DNA from: Promineifilum sp019695075
Lineage (GTDB): Bacteria; Chloroflexota; Anaerolineae; Promineifilales; Promineifilaceae
Direction of reading: 5' to 3'
Assembly: GCA_026129185.1 (NCBI GenBank)
Contig: JAHCIO010000007.1
Location: forward strand, 71,119 to 135,118
DNA length: 64,000 nucleotides
The notes beneath the pieces are model-generated. The model saw only the letters and a program-made list of their open reading frames with translations, did not search any database and was not told the origin of the DNA. Both the position numbers and the translations under genes were made by a program. Positions 16,960 to 25,256 of this stretch are shown here, in pieces (the stretch's first letter is position 1; the number at the start of each line of letters is the position of its first letter).

Positions 16960-18239
16960 TCCGCGCCCTCCGAGTCGTTGACGGCCACGACCTGTCCGCG
17001 CTTGATGACCGTTTGCGCCAGGTTCGTGCCGAAGCGATAGCCCAACTGGCGGTAGTCGTCCACGTCGAGGATGAGCAGGTCGGCGGCGTAGCCCGGCGAC
17101 AGGCTGCCGACCTCGTGGCCGCGGCCGATGGCGTAGGCGGCGTTGAGCGTCGCCGCGGCCAGCGCCTGCGCCTGCGTCAGGCCCATGTAGCGGCAGGCCA
17201 GGGCGATGACCATCTGCATCGACTCGCACCAGCACGTGCCGGGGTTGCAGTCGGTGGCCAGGGCCAGCGCGCCGCCCGCGGCCAGGATGTCCTTGGCCGG
17301 CGTGTAGTCGCGATGGGCCAGGCCGAAGGGCGTGCCCGGCAGGCCAACGGCGACGGTGTCGCCCCGGCCCAGGGCGGCGATGTCCTCGGCCGGCGTGCTG
17401 ACCAGGTGGTCGGCCGACACCGCGCCCAGTTCCACCGCCAGCCGCGTGCCGCCCAGGCCGACGAATTCATCGGCGTGGACCTTGAGCCGGTAGCCCAGCG
17501 CCGCGGCGGCCTCCAGGATGCGCCGCGTCTGCGCCAGGTCGAAGACGCCCGCCTCGCAGAACACGTCGCAGAACAGCACGACGTCCCGCGCGCGCATCCA
17601 CGCTGCGCCGGCCGGCAACGTGTCGGCGATCAGGTAGTCCACGTAGCCGTCGGTGTTGCCGGCGAACTCGGCCGGCACGGCATGGGCGGGCAGGAAGGTC
17701 GGCGTCAATTCCACCGGCTGAGCCGCGCTCAGGGCCATGATGGCGTCCAGTTGGCGCAACTCGGCGGCCGTCTCCAGGCCATAGCCGGTCTTGGCCTCGG
17801 CGCTGGTCGTACCGTGGCGCAACATCCGCGCCAGGCGCGGCCGGTTGTCGGCCACCAGATCCGCCACGCTGGCGGCGCGCGTGCGCCGGACAGTGGACAT
17901 GATGCCGCCGCCGGCGGCCATGATCTCCATGTAGCTGGCTCCGGCCAGGCGCTGCTCGAATTCGCCGGCGCGGTCGCCCAGCCAGGGCAGGTGGGTGTGG
18001 GGATCGACGAAGCCGGGCACGACGCAGCGCCCGCCCGCGTCGATCATCGCCTCGGCCCGGAAGCGCGCCCGCAGCGCCGCCGTCGGCCCCACGGCGACGA
18101 CGCGCCCGCCGTCCACGGCCACCGCGCCGCCGGCCAGCAGGCCCAGATCGCCCAGGGCCGCGCCGCGCTGGGGGCCGTCGTGGGGCGGCACGACGCAGAC
18201 TTGCCCGGCGGAATGGACGAGCAGATCGATGACTTCCAT
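16947..18239 (-). CDS. hutI: Imidazolonepropionase
   Basis: HutI hydrolyses 4-imidazolone-5-propionate to N-formimino-L-glutamate, the third step of histidine breakdown. The protein has 430 residues of the amidohydrolase superfamily. Metal ligands are visible in VDPHTHLPW, LKVHADEF, VSADHL and TDCNPGTCW, and the substrate-side stretch HGTTSAEAKTGYGLE is typical of HutI. The start at 18239 overlaps the MFS stop by one base (TGATG), so expression is coupled. hutH, hutU and hutG are not in the window, so the rest of the pathway must lie elsewhere or be absent. Confidence 0.93.
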   Translation of the reverse strand: MEVIDLLVHSAGQVCVVPPHDGPQRGAALGDLGLLAGGAVAVDGGRVVAVGPTAALRARFRAEAMIDAGGRCVVPGFVDPHTHLPWLGDRAGEFEQRLAGASYMEIMAAGGGIMSTVRRTRAASVADLVADNRPRLARMLRHGTTSAEAKTGYGLETAAELRQLDAIMALSAAQPVELTPTFLPAHAVPAEFAGNTDGYVDYLIADTLPAGAAWMRARDVVLFCDVFCEAGVFDLAQTRRILEAAAALGYRLKVHADEFVGLGGTRLAVELGAVSADHLVSTPAEDIAALGRGDTVAVGLPGTPFGLAHRDYTPAKDILAAGGALALATDCNPGTCWCESMQMVIALACRYMGLTQAQALAAATLNAAYAIGRGHEVGSLSPGYAADLLILDVDDYRQLGYRFGTNLAQTVIKRGQVVAVNDSEGAEWTG

Positions 18240-19501
18240 CACAGTGCTCCTTGCTTGGCCTCGCGCAGCCAGCGGACGAGAACGACCACAGCCAGCAGCA
18301 TCACCGTGGCGGCGATCAGACTGTTGCCCCACATGCCCGCGCGCGCCCATACGGCCGGGCCGACGATCGAGCCGATGGTGCGCCCGGCGGCCATCGCGCC
18401 GAAGCTCATCGACATGACCACGCCGCGCGCCTCCGGCACCAGTTCGGTCAGCAGCGGGATGGCCCCGACGACGGCGATCTCGAACATGAAGAAAAGGGCT
18501 ACCAGCGCCGCCAGCGCCGTCGTCAGGCTGCCGGCGCTGAGGGGGATGAGCAGAAAGACGACCGCCGTCAGCACGCCGCTGAGGGCGACGACCGGCCGTT
18601 TGCCGAAGCGATCGACCGACCAGCCGGCCGTGGCCTCGCCGCTCATCTCAGCCAGGCCGATGAGCGTCGTCGCCAGGCCCAGGCCGGTCAGGCTCAGGTT
18701 GAAGGTGCTCTCCATCCAGTCGCCGTAGACGATGAACAGCGCCTCCTGGGCGATGAGCGGCAGGAGCATGTACAGCGCCGCGGCCCAGATGATGGGGTGG
18801 CGGCGCAGCATCTGCCAGGTGTAGCCGATGGTGATCGTGCCGTGGGCGTGGCGGCGGGCGGCCGGCAGAGCGCGCCACAGCAGCACCGCGCCCATTGCGC
18901 CGCCGACGCCCAGCCACAGGAAGGGCGCCGACCAGCCCTGCCGGGCGATGAGCCAGCCCGTCAGGGGCGCGCCGACCAGAAACGCGCCGCTCCAGCCGAA
19001 TTCGGTGAGGGCCAAGGCCCGGCCGCGCTGGTGGTAGGGCACGGCATCGCCCAGGTAGGATTGCATGGCCGGGTCGTAGATGACCTTGACCGCGCCGACG
19101 ATCACCAGGGCCGCGCCCAGCGACCACACCGCGGGCACGCCGGCCACCAGCAGCGCCGCCGCGCTGAAGACGGCCAAGCTGAAGGCCATGACGTTGCGGC
19201 GGCCGTAGCGCTCCGGCAGCGGCGCGAAGACGGGGCTGAGCAGGCCGGTGAAGTTGCGCAGCGAGATCAGCAGGTAGATGGTCGTCACCGGCACGCCCAG
19301 GCCGCGGGCGAAGGCGGGCGCGAAGGGGTAGACGACGCGCAGCATCGTGTTCAGGCAGAAGCGGGCGAAGGTCAGGATGCCCAGTTGGGCGGCGCGGCGC
19401 GCGTCCCAGGCCCAATCGGCCGCGGCCGGCGCGGACAAATCGGCTGTTGGCGCGGCGGACGGCGGCGCGGCCGCCGGCGGGCTATCAGGTAGATCGGCCA
19501 T
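18239..19501 (-). CDS. Major facilitator superfamily transporter
   Basis: The 420 residues form about 12 TM segments after an Ala/Pro-rich cytoplasmic N-terminus (residues 1-30). The loop between TM2 and TM3 contains PLPERYGRRNVMAFS, matching the MFS motif G-x-x-x-D/E-R-x-G-R-R, and the second-half equivalent is SVDRFGKRPVVA. It is the first gene of a leftward unit with hutI, coupled by TGATG. A role in moving histidine or a breakdown product is possible but inferred only from this link; the substrate is unknown. Confidence 0.88.
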   Translation of the reverse strand: MADLPDSPPAAAPPSAAPTADLSAPAAADWAWDARRAAQLGILTFARFCLNTMLRVVYPFAPAFARGLGVPVTTIYLLISLRNFTGLLSPVFAPLPERYGRRNVMAFSLAVFSAAALLVAGVPAVWSLGAALVIVGAVKVIYDPAMQSYLGDAVPYHQRGRALALTEFGWSGAFLVGAPLTGWLIARQGWSAPFLWLGVGGAMGAVLLWRALPAARRHAHGTITIGYTWQMLRRHPIIWAAALYMLLPLIAQEALFIVYGDWMESTFNLSLTGLGLATTLIGLAEMSGEATAGWSVDRFGKRPVVALSGVLTAVVFLLIPLSAGSLTTALAALVALFFMFEIAVVGAIPLLTELVPEARGVVMSMSFGAMAAGRTIGSIVGPAVWARAGMWGNSLIAATVMLLAVVVLVRWLREAKQGAL

Positions 19502-19548
19502 GAGGGTGTTAGTTTAGCCCAAGCCCGCGATGGTGCTACAATCCGGTC

Positions 19549-20442
19549 ATGCCTCGCAAAACACTTGGCGCGACCACGCCCGGCGCGGCCACGCCGCCCC
19601 TGCCCGCCCGCGAGCTGGTCGCGCCCACCGTTGCCCGCAATCGCCTGCTCCTGACTGTCCTGCTACCCCTGGCCGCTGCCCTGCTGCTGGGCATTATCAC
19701 CGGCGCACTCTTCCGGCGCGGCGAGGTGGCCAGCGCCAGCGCCGCGCCGCTGTTCGCCGCCCTGGGCCTGGTGAGCTGGTTCCTCGGCCTGCGGCTCTAC
19801 GGCCTGCGCGGCATGGCCCTGCGCGGCGGGCGACCGCTCTTCGCCGGCATCGGCTTCGCCGTGCTGGGCTGGGTGGCGGCGCTCATCGGCCGCTTTCTGC
19901 CCGGCCTGCCGCAGACGACGTTCAACCCCGACGGCCAGGCGGTGGTCAACATCGTCCTGTCGGTGCAGGTCATGGCCATTCGCTCCGATGGTTCCGGCCG
20001 GGCCTTCGCTTATCTGCTGCTATTCGAGGCCTTCGCCGTGCAATTGTGGGCTTTTGGCCTGGTCTTCCGCGCCCTGGCCGACTATCGGGGCGGCCTGACA
20101 GCGGCCATTGTCAGCGGCCTGCTCTTTGGCGCGGTCGGCTTCACGCTCTTCGGCGAGTCGTTTGTGGCCGGCACGGATGCGTCCCCCCTGGCCGGCCTGC
20201 CCAGCCTGCTCTACTTCCTGCTATGGGGCGTGCTCTACGGCCTCATCCGCCTGCGCACGGGCAGCATCCTGGGAACCATCCTGGTGCAGGCGCTGCAAAC
20301 CTTCACCGTCTGGTTCGTCTTCCAACCGCCCGATGACCTGGCGGCGACGGGCATCCAGACCGTTTTCCTGGCCGTCAGCCTGCTGTTCCTGATCATCATC
20401 TGGCGGCTGTGGCCGCGGCGGGAGACGGATTACCGCATCTGA
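19549..20442 (+). CDS. Multi-pass membrane protein, degenerate CPBP/Abi-like
   Basis: The 297 residues form about eight TM segments after a 30-residue Pro/Ala-rich tail. The last third recalls CPBP intramembrane proteases in layout (LLLFEAFAVQLWAFGLVFRAL, then SGLLFGAVGFTLFG, then GSILGTILVQALQ). The catalytic EExxxR motif and the two histidine motifs of that family are absent, with Gln standing where a His is expected. It is therefore either an inactive relative or unrelated. It is divergent from the MFS gene, 47 bases away. Confidence 0.65.
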   Translation: MPRKTLGATTPGAATPPLPARELVAPTVARNRLLLTVLLPLAAALLLGIITGALFRRGEVASASAAPLFAALGLVSWFLGLRLYGLRGMALRGGRPLFAGIGFAVLGWVAALIGRFLPGLPQTTFNPDGQAVVNIVLSVQVMAIRSDGSGRAFAYLLLFEAFAVQLWAFGLVFRALADYRGGLTAAIVSGLLFGAVGFTLFGESFVAGTDASPLAGLPSLLYFLLWGVLYGLIRLRTGSILGTILVQALQTFTVWFVFQPPDDLAATGIQTVFLAVSLLFLIIIWRLWPRRETDYRI

Positions 20443-20514
20443 GAGCGTTGGCCGGCAGGCGCATGGGGCGGGGCCAACGGGGGCGCGAGCGCTAGAGATC
20501 TAGAGGAGATTGCC

Positions 20515-21291
20515 ATGACGACCTACGAAAATATCCTCACCCGCGTCGAGGGCCGCGCCGGCGTGGCCCAACTCAACCGGCCCCGGGCGCTGAACGCTCT
20601 GAATCGCGAATTGATGACCGAACTGATGACCGCGCTGGAGGCGTTCGACGCCGACCCGGCCGTCGGCTGCATGGTCGTGGCCGGCAACGACCGCGCCTTC
20701 GCCGCCGGGGCCGACATTAAGGCCATGGCCGCGGCCACGCCGGCGCAGATGATGACCGGCTCCTTCATCGACCTGTGGGATCGGCTGCACCACATCAGCA
20801 AGCCGGTCATCGCTGCTGTGTCGGGCTTTGCCCTGGGCGGCGGCTGCGAGCTGGCCATGGCCTGCGACATGATCATCGCCAGCGAAACGGCCCAGTTCGG
20901 CCAGCCGGAGATCAACCTGGGCGTCATCCCCGGCGCGGGCGGCACGCAGCGGCTGACGCTGGCCGTGGGCAAGGCTCTGGCGATGGAGATGGTGCTTAAC
21001 GGGCGCACTCTCTCGGCCGAGGAAGCGCTCCGCGCCGGCCTGATCAACCGCGTCTATCCGGTTGAGGTCTATCTGGAGGAGGCCATCCGCCTGGCCAACG
21101 CCATCGCCGCTCGCGCGCCCGTGGCCGTCCGGCTGGCCAAGGAGGCCGTCAATGCCTCGTTCGAGATGTCGCTACGCGCCGGGCTAGACCACGAGCGCCG
21201 CCTGTTCTACCTGCTCTTCAGCACCGACGACCAGAAAGAGGGCATGGATGCCTTTATCAACAAGCGGCCGGCACATTGGCGTGGCCAATGA
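20515..21291 (+). CDS. Enoyl-CoA hydratase/isomerase family protein
   Basis: The 258-residue crotonase-fold enzyme adds water to trans-2-enoyl-CoA in beta-oxidation or related pathways. The oxyanion-hole segments are AFAAGADIKAMA and GFALGGGCELAMACD. Both catalytic glutamates are present: GGGCE and QPEINLGVIPGAGGTQRL. The start is fixed by AGAGGAGA (20501-20508). The 72-base gap upstream has no clear promoter, and AGATCT occurs just before the RBS. No other beta-oxidation gene lies next to it. Confidence 0.94.
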   Translation: MTTYENILTRVEGRAGVAQLNRPRALNALNRELMTELMTALEAFDADPAVGCMVVAGNDRAFAAGADIKAMAAATPAQMMTGSFIDLWDRLHHISKPVIAAVSGFALGGGCELAMACDMIIASETAQFGQPEINLGVIPGAGGTQRLTLAVGKALAMEMVLNGRTLSAEEALRAGLINRVYPVEVYLEEAIRLANAIAARAPVAVRLAKEAVNASFEMSLRAGLDHERRLFYLLFSTDDQKEGMDAFINKRPAHWRGQ

Positions 21292-21364
21292 GGCCTCATT
21301 CGCGCGGCCGTTGGGTCGAACATGAGCGCCGGTTGATTGTTATCGCTTTGTTACCAAATGGGGG

Positions 21365-21393
21365 TAGACACGGTACCTATTAACCGCTATAAT
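21365..21393 (+). promoter_or_regulatory. Strong promoter for the 55-residue membrane protein gene
   Basis: TAGACA (21365-21370; 5 of 6 to the consensus -35), a 17-base spacer and a perfect TATAAT (21388-21393). Initiation is expected near 21400, leaving an AT-rich leader of about 93 bases. The leader has a small inverted repeat, CCGGT-AATTA-ACCGG (21460-21474). No other gene lies in the 201-base gap after the crotonase gene. Confidence 0.8.
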
Positions 21394-21492
21394 GCGGACA
21401 TCGTAAGTACCAAAGTCTAGCGTATCAATCTTACGACTTTTCTTACGATGCAGTAGATTCCGGTAATTAACCGGCTGTAGAGGTAATGTAAG

Positions 21493-21660
21493 ATGATGTG
21501 GCTGCTTTTCTTCCTCGGTGCGTCTGTATTTAGCTCGATCTTCGTCCTGGCGGCGGGCATTATGTCCTCGCGCATGAACCGGCACGACAACTACGTCGAG
21601 ACCTACATCACCGACGCCCGGGAAGCGCCCGCCGACAACACCGCCCAAACCCACGGGTAA
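21493..21660 (+). CDS. Small single-pass membrane protein, 55 residues
   Basis: The open frame gives MMWLLFFLGASVFSSIFVLA followed by AGIMSSRMNRHDNYVETYIT and a short acidic/polar tail. That is one N-terminal TM (about 3-24) and a 30-residue hydrophilic C-terminus. AGAGGT lies about 9 bases upstream. It has its own near-consensus promoter and a textbook terminator, so it forms a monocistronic unit of about 350 nt. No family recognised; it could be a regulator of a membrane complex. The transcript could also act as an RNA. Confidence 0.68.
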   Translation: MMWLLFFLGASVFSSIFVLAAGIMSSRMNRHDNYVETYITDAREAPADNTAQTHG

Positions 21661-21662
21661 CT

Positions 21663-21680
21663 GCTTGTCAACCGACAAGC
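21663..21680 (+). other. Short hairpin after the small membrane gene
   Basis: GCTTGTC-AACC-GACAAGC is a perfect 7-bp inverted repeat with a 4-base loop, two bases after the stop codon. It precedes the main terminator by about 35 bases and may protect the 3' end of the mRNA. Confidence 0.5.
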
Positions 21681-21715
21681 TTGCCCGTTGGCAGCACGGC
21701 TGACCTGTAAGAGAG

Positions 21716-21750
21716 AACAGCCGTCCAATTCTGGACGGCTGTTTTTATTT
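21716..21750 (+). terminator. Rho-independent terminator
   Basis: AACAGCCGTCCA (21716-21727), ATTC, TGGACGGCTGTT (21732-21743), then TTTATTT. A perfect 12-bp stem with tetraloop and U-tract, oriented to end the rightward small-gene transcript. On the other strand there is no T-run, so it is a weaker stop for the leftward ABC gene that ends at 21757. Confidence 0.92.
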
Positions 21751-21756
21751 CCAGCC

Positions 21757-23577
21757 TTAGACGGCCGCCGCCCTGTTCTCGGCGAACTGCATGCGGTGCA
21801 ACTGCGCGTATAGCCCGTCGGGGTTCAGCAACAGCGCGGCGTGCGTGCCCTGTTCGACGATCTCGCCCCGGTTCATCACCAGAATCCAGTCAGCGTTCAT
21901 CACCGTGCTCAGCCGATGGGCGATGACAAACGACGTCCGCCCCACCATCAGTCGCTCCAACGCCTCCTGCACCAGGCTTTCGCTGGCGCTGTCGAGCGAG
22001 GAGGTGGCCTCGTCAAGGATGAGGATGCGCGGGTCTTTCAGGATGGCCCGGGCAATGGCGATGCGCTGGCGCTGGCCGCCGCTCAGCTTGACGCCGTGCT
22101 CGCCGACGGCCGTGTCGTAACCATCACTCAGGTCGCTGATGATGAAGCCGTGGGCGTTGGCGGCCATCGCCGCGGCCTCGATCTCCTCGCGCGTCGCCTC
22201 CAGCCGGCCGTAGCGGATGTTGTCGTAGACGCTGCCGGAAAACAGCAGCGTCTCCTGGGGCACAATGCCGATCTGCTCGCGCAGACTGCGCAAAGTTACG
22301 TCGCGCACGTCGTGGCCGTCGATCGTGACGCAGCCCTCGACGACGTCATAGAAGCGCGGGACGAGGTTTACCAGCGTGCTCTTGCCCGCGCCGCTTGGCC
22401 CGACCAGGGCGATCAGTTGCCCCGCCGTGGCCGCGAAGGACACGTTACTGATCACGTCGATAGACGCGCTGTAGCGGAAGGAGACGTTGTTGAAGACCAC
22501 GTCGCCGTGAACGGGTGGCAGCGGGCGGGCGTCGGGCGCGTCGGTCAGTTCCGGCGGCATCTCCAGCAGGTCGAGCATCCGCTGCGACGCGCCGATGGCC
22601 GCCTGGAACTGGCCATAGAGATCGGCCATGACGGCGATAGGCGAGGCGATGAGGACGGTGTAGATGAGGTAGGCAATGAGGTCGCCCGGCGTCAGGCGGC
22701 CGAGGATAACCTGCGTGCCGCCGTAATAGAGGATGCCGGTGATCGTCGCTGAGGCGATCAGACCGATGATGGGCGCGAGCAGGGCGTTTGTCCGCGCTCG
22801 GAACATGGCCGCCTCATAGAGTCGCATCACCAGGCCGGTGAAGCGCTCGACCTCGTAGGACTCGCGGGCGAAGGACTTGACGATGCGCACACCACGGGTT
22901 GTCTCTTCGGCGGCATTGGCCACTTCGGCCAGCGCGTCCTGCACGCCGACCGACGCCTTGCGGATGCGCCCGCCCAGATAGACCATCGTCATGGTGATGA
23001 TCGGCACGACCAGCAGGATGAGCAGCGTCAGCCGCCAGTCGAGCCAGAACAGCAGCGCCGCCGCGCCGACGATGGTGATCACCTGCCGCAGCAGGATGAC
23101 CAGGTTCCAGGTCAGCGACTGCTGTAACAGGGCCACGTCGTTGGTCAGGCGCGATACCAGCTCGCCGGTGCGCCGCTCGGCATAGAAGCTGAGCGGCAAT
23201 TCCTGCAAGTGGGTGTAGACATCGATGCGAATGTCGGCGACAGCGTGCTCGCCGGTGTAGGCCAGAGCCATCTGCTGGATGAACGTAAAGAGCGATTGGA
23301 AGATAACAACGACCAGCAAAACCAGCGTCACCAGGTTGAGATCGCTGATGTCCTTGCGGACGAAGACAAAGTCAACCAGGTTGCGCACCACCAGCGGCAA
23401 CACCAGCCCCAGCAATGAACTGACGATCAGGGCAAAGACGGCCACGCTCATCCAGCGCCAATAGGGGCGGATGTAGCGCAGCAAGCGGGCAAAGGTCGTC
23501 ACGCCGCCACGGGTGATGGGCGGCGGGGGAGCATCGTCGGGGTTGGTGGCCCGACGCGGAGCAATTCGTCTGCGCAT
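21757..23577 (-). CDS. ABC exporter, fused permease and ATPase (MsbA/BmrA-like)
   Basis: The 606-residue half-transporter works as a dimer. Residues 25-330 form a six-TM type IV exporter domain. The ATPase from about 360 has Walker A GPSGAGKSTLVNLV, the Q-loop region GIVPQETLLF, the signature LSGGQRQRIAIARAIL, Walker B ILILDEATSSLD and a switch His in VIAHRLST. It probably exports lipids or hydrophobic drugs; no partner gene indicates a substrate. A basic N-terminal tail (MRRRIAPRR) precedes TM1. The 288-base gap upstream has only weak promoter-like sequence (TACAAT on this strand near 23769-23774). Confidence 0.93.
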   Translation of the reverse strand: MRRRIAPRRATNPDDAPPPPITRGGVTTFARLLRYIRPYWRWMSVAVFALIVSSLLGLVLPLVVRNLVDFVFVRKDISDLNLVTLVLLVVVIFQSLFTFIQQMALAYTGEHAVADIRIDVYTHLQELPLSFYAERRTGELVSRLTNDVALLQQSLTWNLVILLRQVITIVGAAALLFWLDWRLTLLILLVVPIITMTMVYLGGRIRKASVGVQDALAEVANAAEETTRGVRIVKSFARESYEVERFTGLVMRLYEAAMFRARTNALLAPIIGLIASATITGILYYGGTQVILGRLTPGDLIAYLIYTVLIASPIAVMADLYGQFQAAIGASQRMLDLLEMPPELTDAPDARPLPPVHGDVVFNNVSFRYSASIDVISNVSFAATAGQLIALVGPSGAGKSTLVNLVPRFYDVVEGCVTIDGHDVRDVTLRSLREQIGIVPQETLLFSGSVYDNIRYGRLEATREEIEAAAMAANAHGFIISDLSDGYDTAVGEHGVKLSGGQRQRIAIARAILKDPRILILDEATSSLDSASESLVQEALERLMVGRTSFVIAHRLSTVMNADWILVMNRGEIVEQGTHAALLLNPDGLYAQLHRMQFAENRAAAV

Positions 23578-23865
23578 GAGCTTAGCTCTCCCAATGTGCG
23601 TCGTCGCTCAGGCGGGCGGCGAGATGGGTTTGGGGCGGCGCCGGCCGCGCCGGGCAATCCACGTCGCACCATGCGCCCCGGCCAACGCGCCGGACGGGCC
23701 TCCCGGCGGCCGTCACTGGCCCGCGGCCGCCGGCGCGGCGACAGTTCCAAAGGACAGACATAGCCTGTATTGTAGTCCCCGCGGCCATAAAACAAAAACG
23801 TGCGGCAGAATGAGCCTCCGCTTAGGCTGCCGCGGATCTGTTGGCGCGCCGGCGGCGGTGGGCCT

Positions 23866-25188
23866 ATGATCGCCGGCATGTTCCGCCGCGCGCGGCTAGG
23901 CATCCGACTGACACTGCTCTTCCTCCTAGCCCTGGCCCTCCTTTCGCCGGAGTGGCCGGCGTTTGGCGATCCCGGCTACCGCCTGAACACCCTCATCGCC
24001 CCGGAGACGCGCTTCGACTTCGTCGGCTGGACGACGCAAGCGCTGCTGGACAAGCTGCGCGGCATTCGCGACGGCCGTGGCGACGACCCCGCGGCCAAGG
24101 CCAACAAGGAACTGGTGTTGACTTTCCTCGACCAGTTGGGCCAGGCACAGGTGTTGGAGGGGGATATCGAGCGCGTCTATGCCGACCCAACCGTGGCCGA
24201 TCCGGCCGCGGCGACGGCCGAGATGCAGGCCGAGGTCGATGCCCTGCGCGCTGACTTGCGCGCCCGGCAGCCGCGCGCCGAAGCCCTGGTGCAGCAGCAG
24301 GTGGCGGTGTTGCTGCGCGAAGAGGGACTGACTGTCGGCGGGCAGATCTGGCCGCCCGTCTTCATGAAGATGACGCCGACGCCCTATATGCTCATCGTCT
24401 CGCCGCGCGACCGCATCGCCCAGGTCAATTACGCCTCGCTGGTGCCCGGCCTGTCAACGGCCGACAAGGAGGCGCTGGAACAAGCCATCTTCGACCAGCT
24501 TGACCTGTCGGCGCTGGTCGTGCCCATCGGCGGGCTGGGAACCTATCCGGCCATGATCGCCGAGAGCGACAGCATCTACTGGTTGACGGGCACGACGGCC
24601 CACGAGTGGACACACCACTGGCTGTCGTTCCACCAGCTGGGGGTGCGCTACCTGGCCTCGCCGGAGATGCGCATGATCAATGAGACGGTGGCCTCGTTGG
24701 TCGAGCGCGAGGTCGGGCCGGAGGTGATGGCCCGCTTCTACCCGATCACAGGGGTGCGGATGCGCTTCATACCGCTGTCGAGTGTGCCTCTCTACAATCG
24801 GGCAAGCCTGAACGCGCCCTCGCCGCTGCAACCTTTCGACTTCAGCGCCGAACTGAGCGCGACGCGCGTCACGGTCGATGCGCTGCTGATGGTGGGCAAA
24901 GTGGCGGAGGCCGAGGCCTACATGGAGGCGCGGCGGCAGGTCTTCGTCAGCCACGGCTATGCCATCCGCAAGCTCAATCAGGCCTTCTTCGCCTTCTATG
25001 GCGGCTACGCCGCCGAGCCGGGCGGCGCGGCCGGCGCGAACCCCATCGGGCCGATGCTGCGCGACCTGCGCGCCGCCAGCCCTTCGCTGCGCGACTTCCT
25101 CGTCGAGGTTGCCGGCGTGACCAGCTACGATGACTTCGTCGCCCTGCACGAGCGCATCGTTGGCGCGGCCGTCGGCGACGCCCCCTAG
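23866..25188 (+). CDS. Extracytoplasmic zinc metallopeptidase-like protein (HEWTH)
   Basis: From ATG 23866 the protein has 440 residues; ATG 23878 is an equal alternative, four codons later. A basic start and one hydrophobic segment (about 10-30) indicate a signal or anchor. The catalytic-type motif is TTAHEWTHHW (HExxH, codon for the first His at 24601), and a downstream MINETVASLVERE segment could supply the third zinc ligand, as in gluzincins. The first half has helical, charged sequence. No named family recognised. It is monocistronic and convergent with trxB. Substrate unknown. Confidence 0.72.
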   Translation: MIAGMFRRARLGIRLTLLFLLALALLSPEWPAFGDPGYRLNTLIAPETRFDFVGWTTQALLDKLRGIRDGRGDDPAAKANKELVLTFLDQLGQAQVLEGDIERVYADPTVADPAAATAEMQAEVDALRADLRARQPRAEALVQQQVAVLLREEGLTVGGQIWPPVFMKMTPTPYMLIVSPRDRIAQVNYASLVPGLSTADKEALEQAIFDQLDLSALVVPIGGLGTYPAMIAESDSIYWLTGTTAHEWTHHWLSFHQLGVRYLASPEMRMINETVASLVEREVGPEVMARFYPITGVRMRFIPLSSVPLYNRASLNAPSPLQPFDFSAELSATRVTVDALLMVGKVAEAEAYMEARRQVFVSHGYAIRKLNQAFFAFYGGYAAEPGGAAGANPIGPMLRDLRAASPSLRDFLVEVAGVTSYDDFVALHERIVGAAVGDAP

Positions 25189-25194
25189 ACCCCC

Positions 25195-25230
25195 GCAAAC
25201 AAAACGGGCGCGGCCATCGGCCGCGCCCGT
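25195..25230 (-). terminator. Rho-independent terminator of trxB
   Basis: ACGGGCGCGGCC (25204-25215), ATC, GGCCGCGCCCGT (25219-25230): a perfect 12-bp stem with a 3-base loop. On the minus strand it is followed by TTTTGTTT (complement of 25196-25203), giving the U-tract. It lies 27 bases past the trxB stop and just after the metallopeptidase stop. Confidence 0.85.
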
Positions 25231-25256
25231 CGCTCTGTCCGCCTGTTGCCCGGCGG

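Noticed and set aside
17013..19492. Long rightward open frames opposite hutI and the MFS gene
   Set aside because: Composition is Gly/Arg/Gln/His-rich without motifs, and the opposite strand encodes clear HutI and MFS proteins.
16947..19501. A histidine-utilisation (hut) operon
   Set aside because: Only hutI is present. The neighbouring genes are an MFS transporter and a small membrane protein; hutH, hutU and hutG are not in the window.
23578..23865. A gene in the 288-base gap between the ABC exporter and the metallopeptidase
   Set aside because: Open frames here are short and Arg/Pro/Gly-rich with no start signals; only a weak leftward TACAAT box (23769-23774) is seen.
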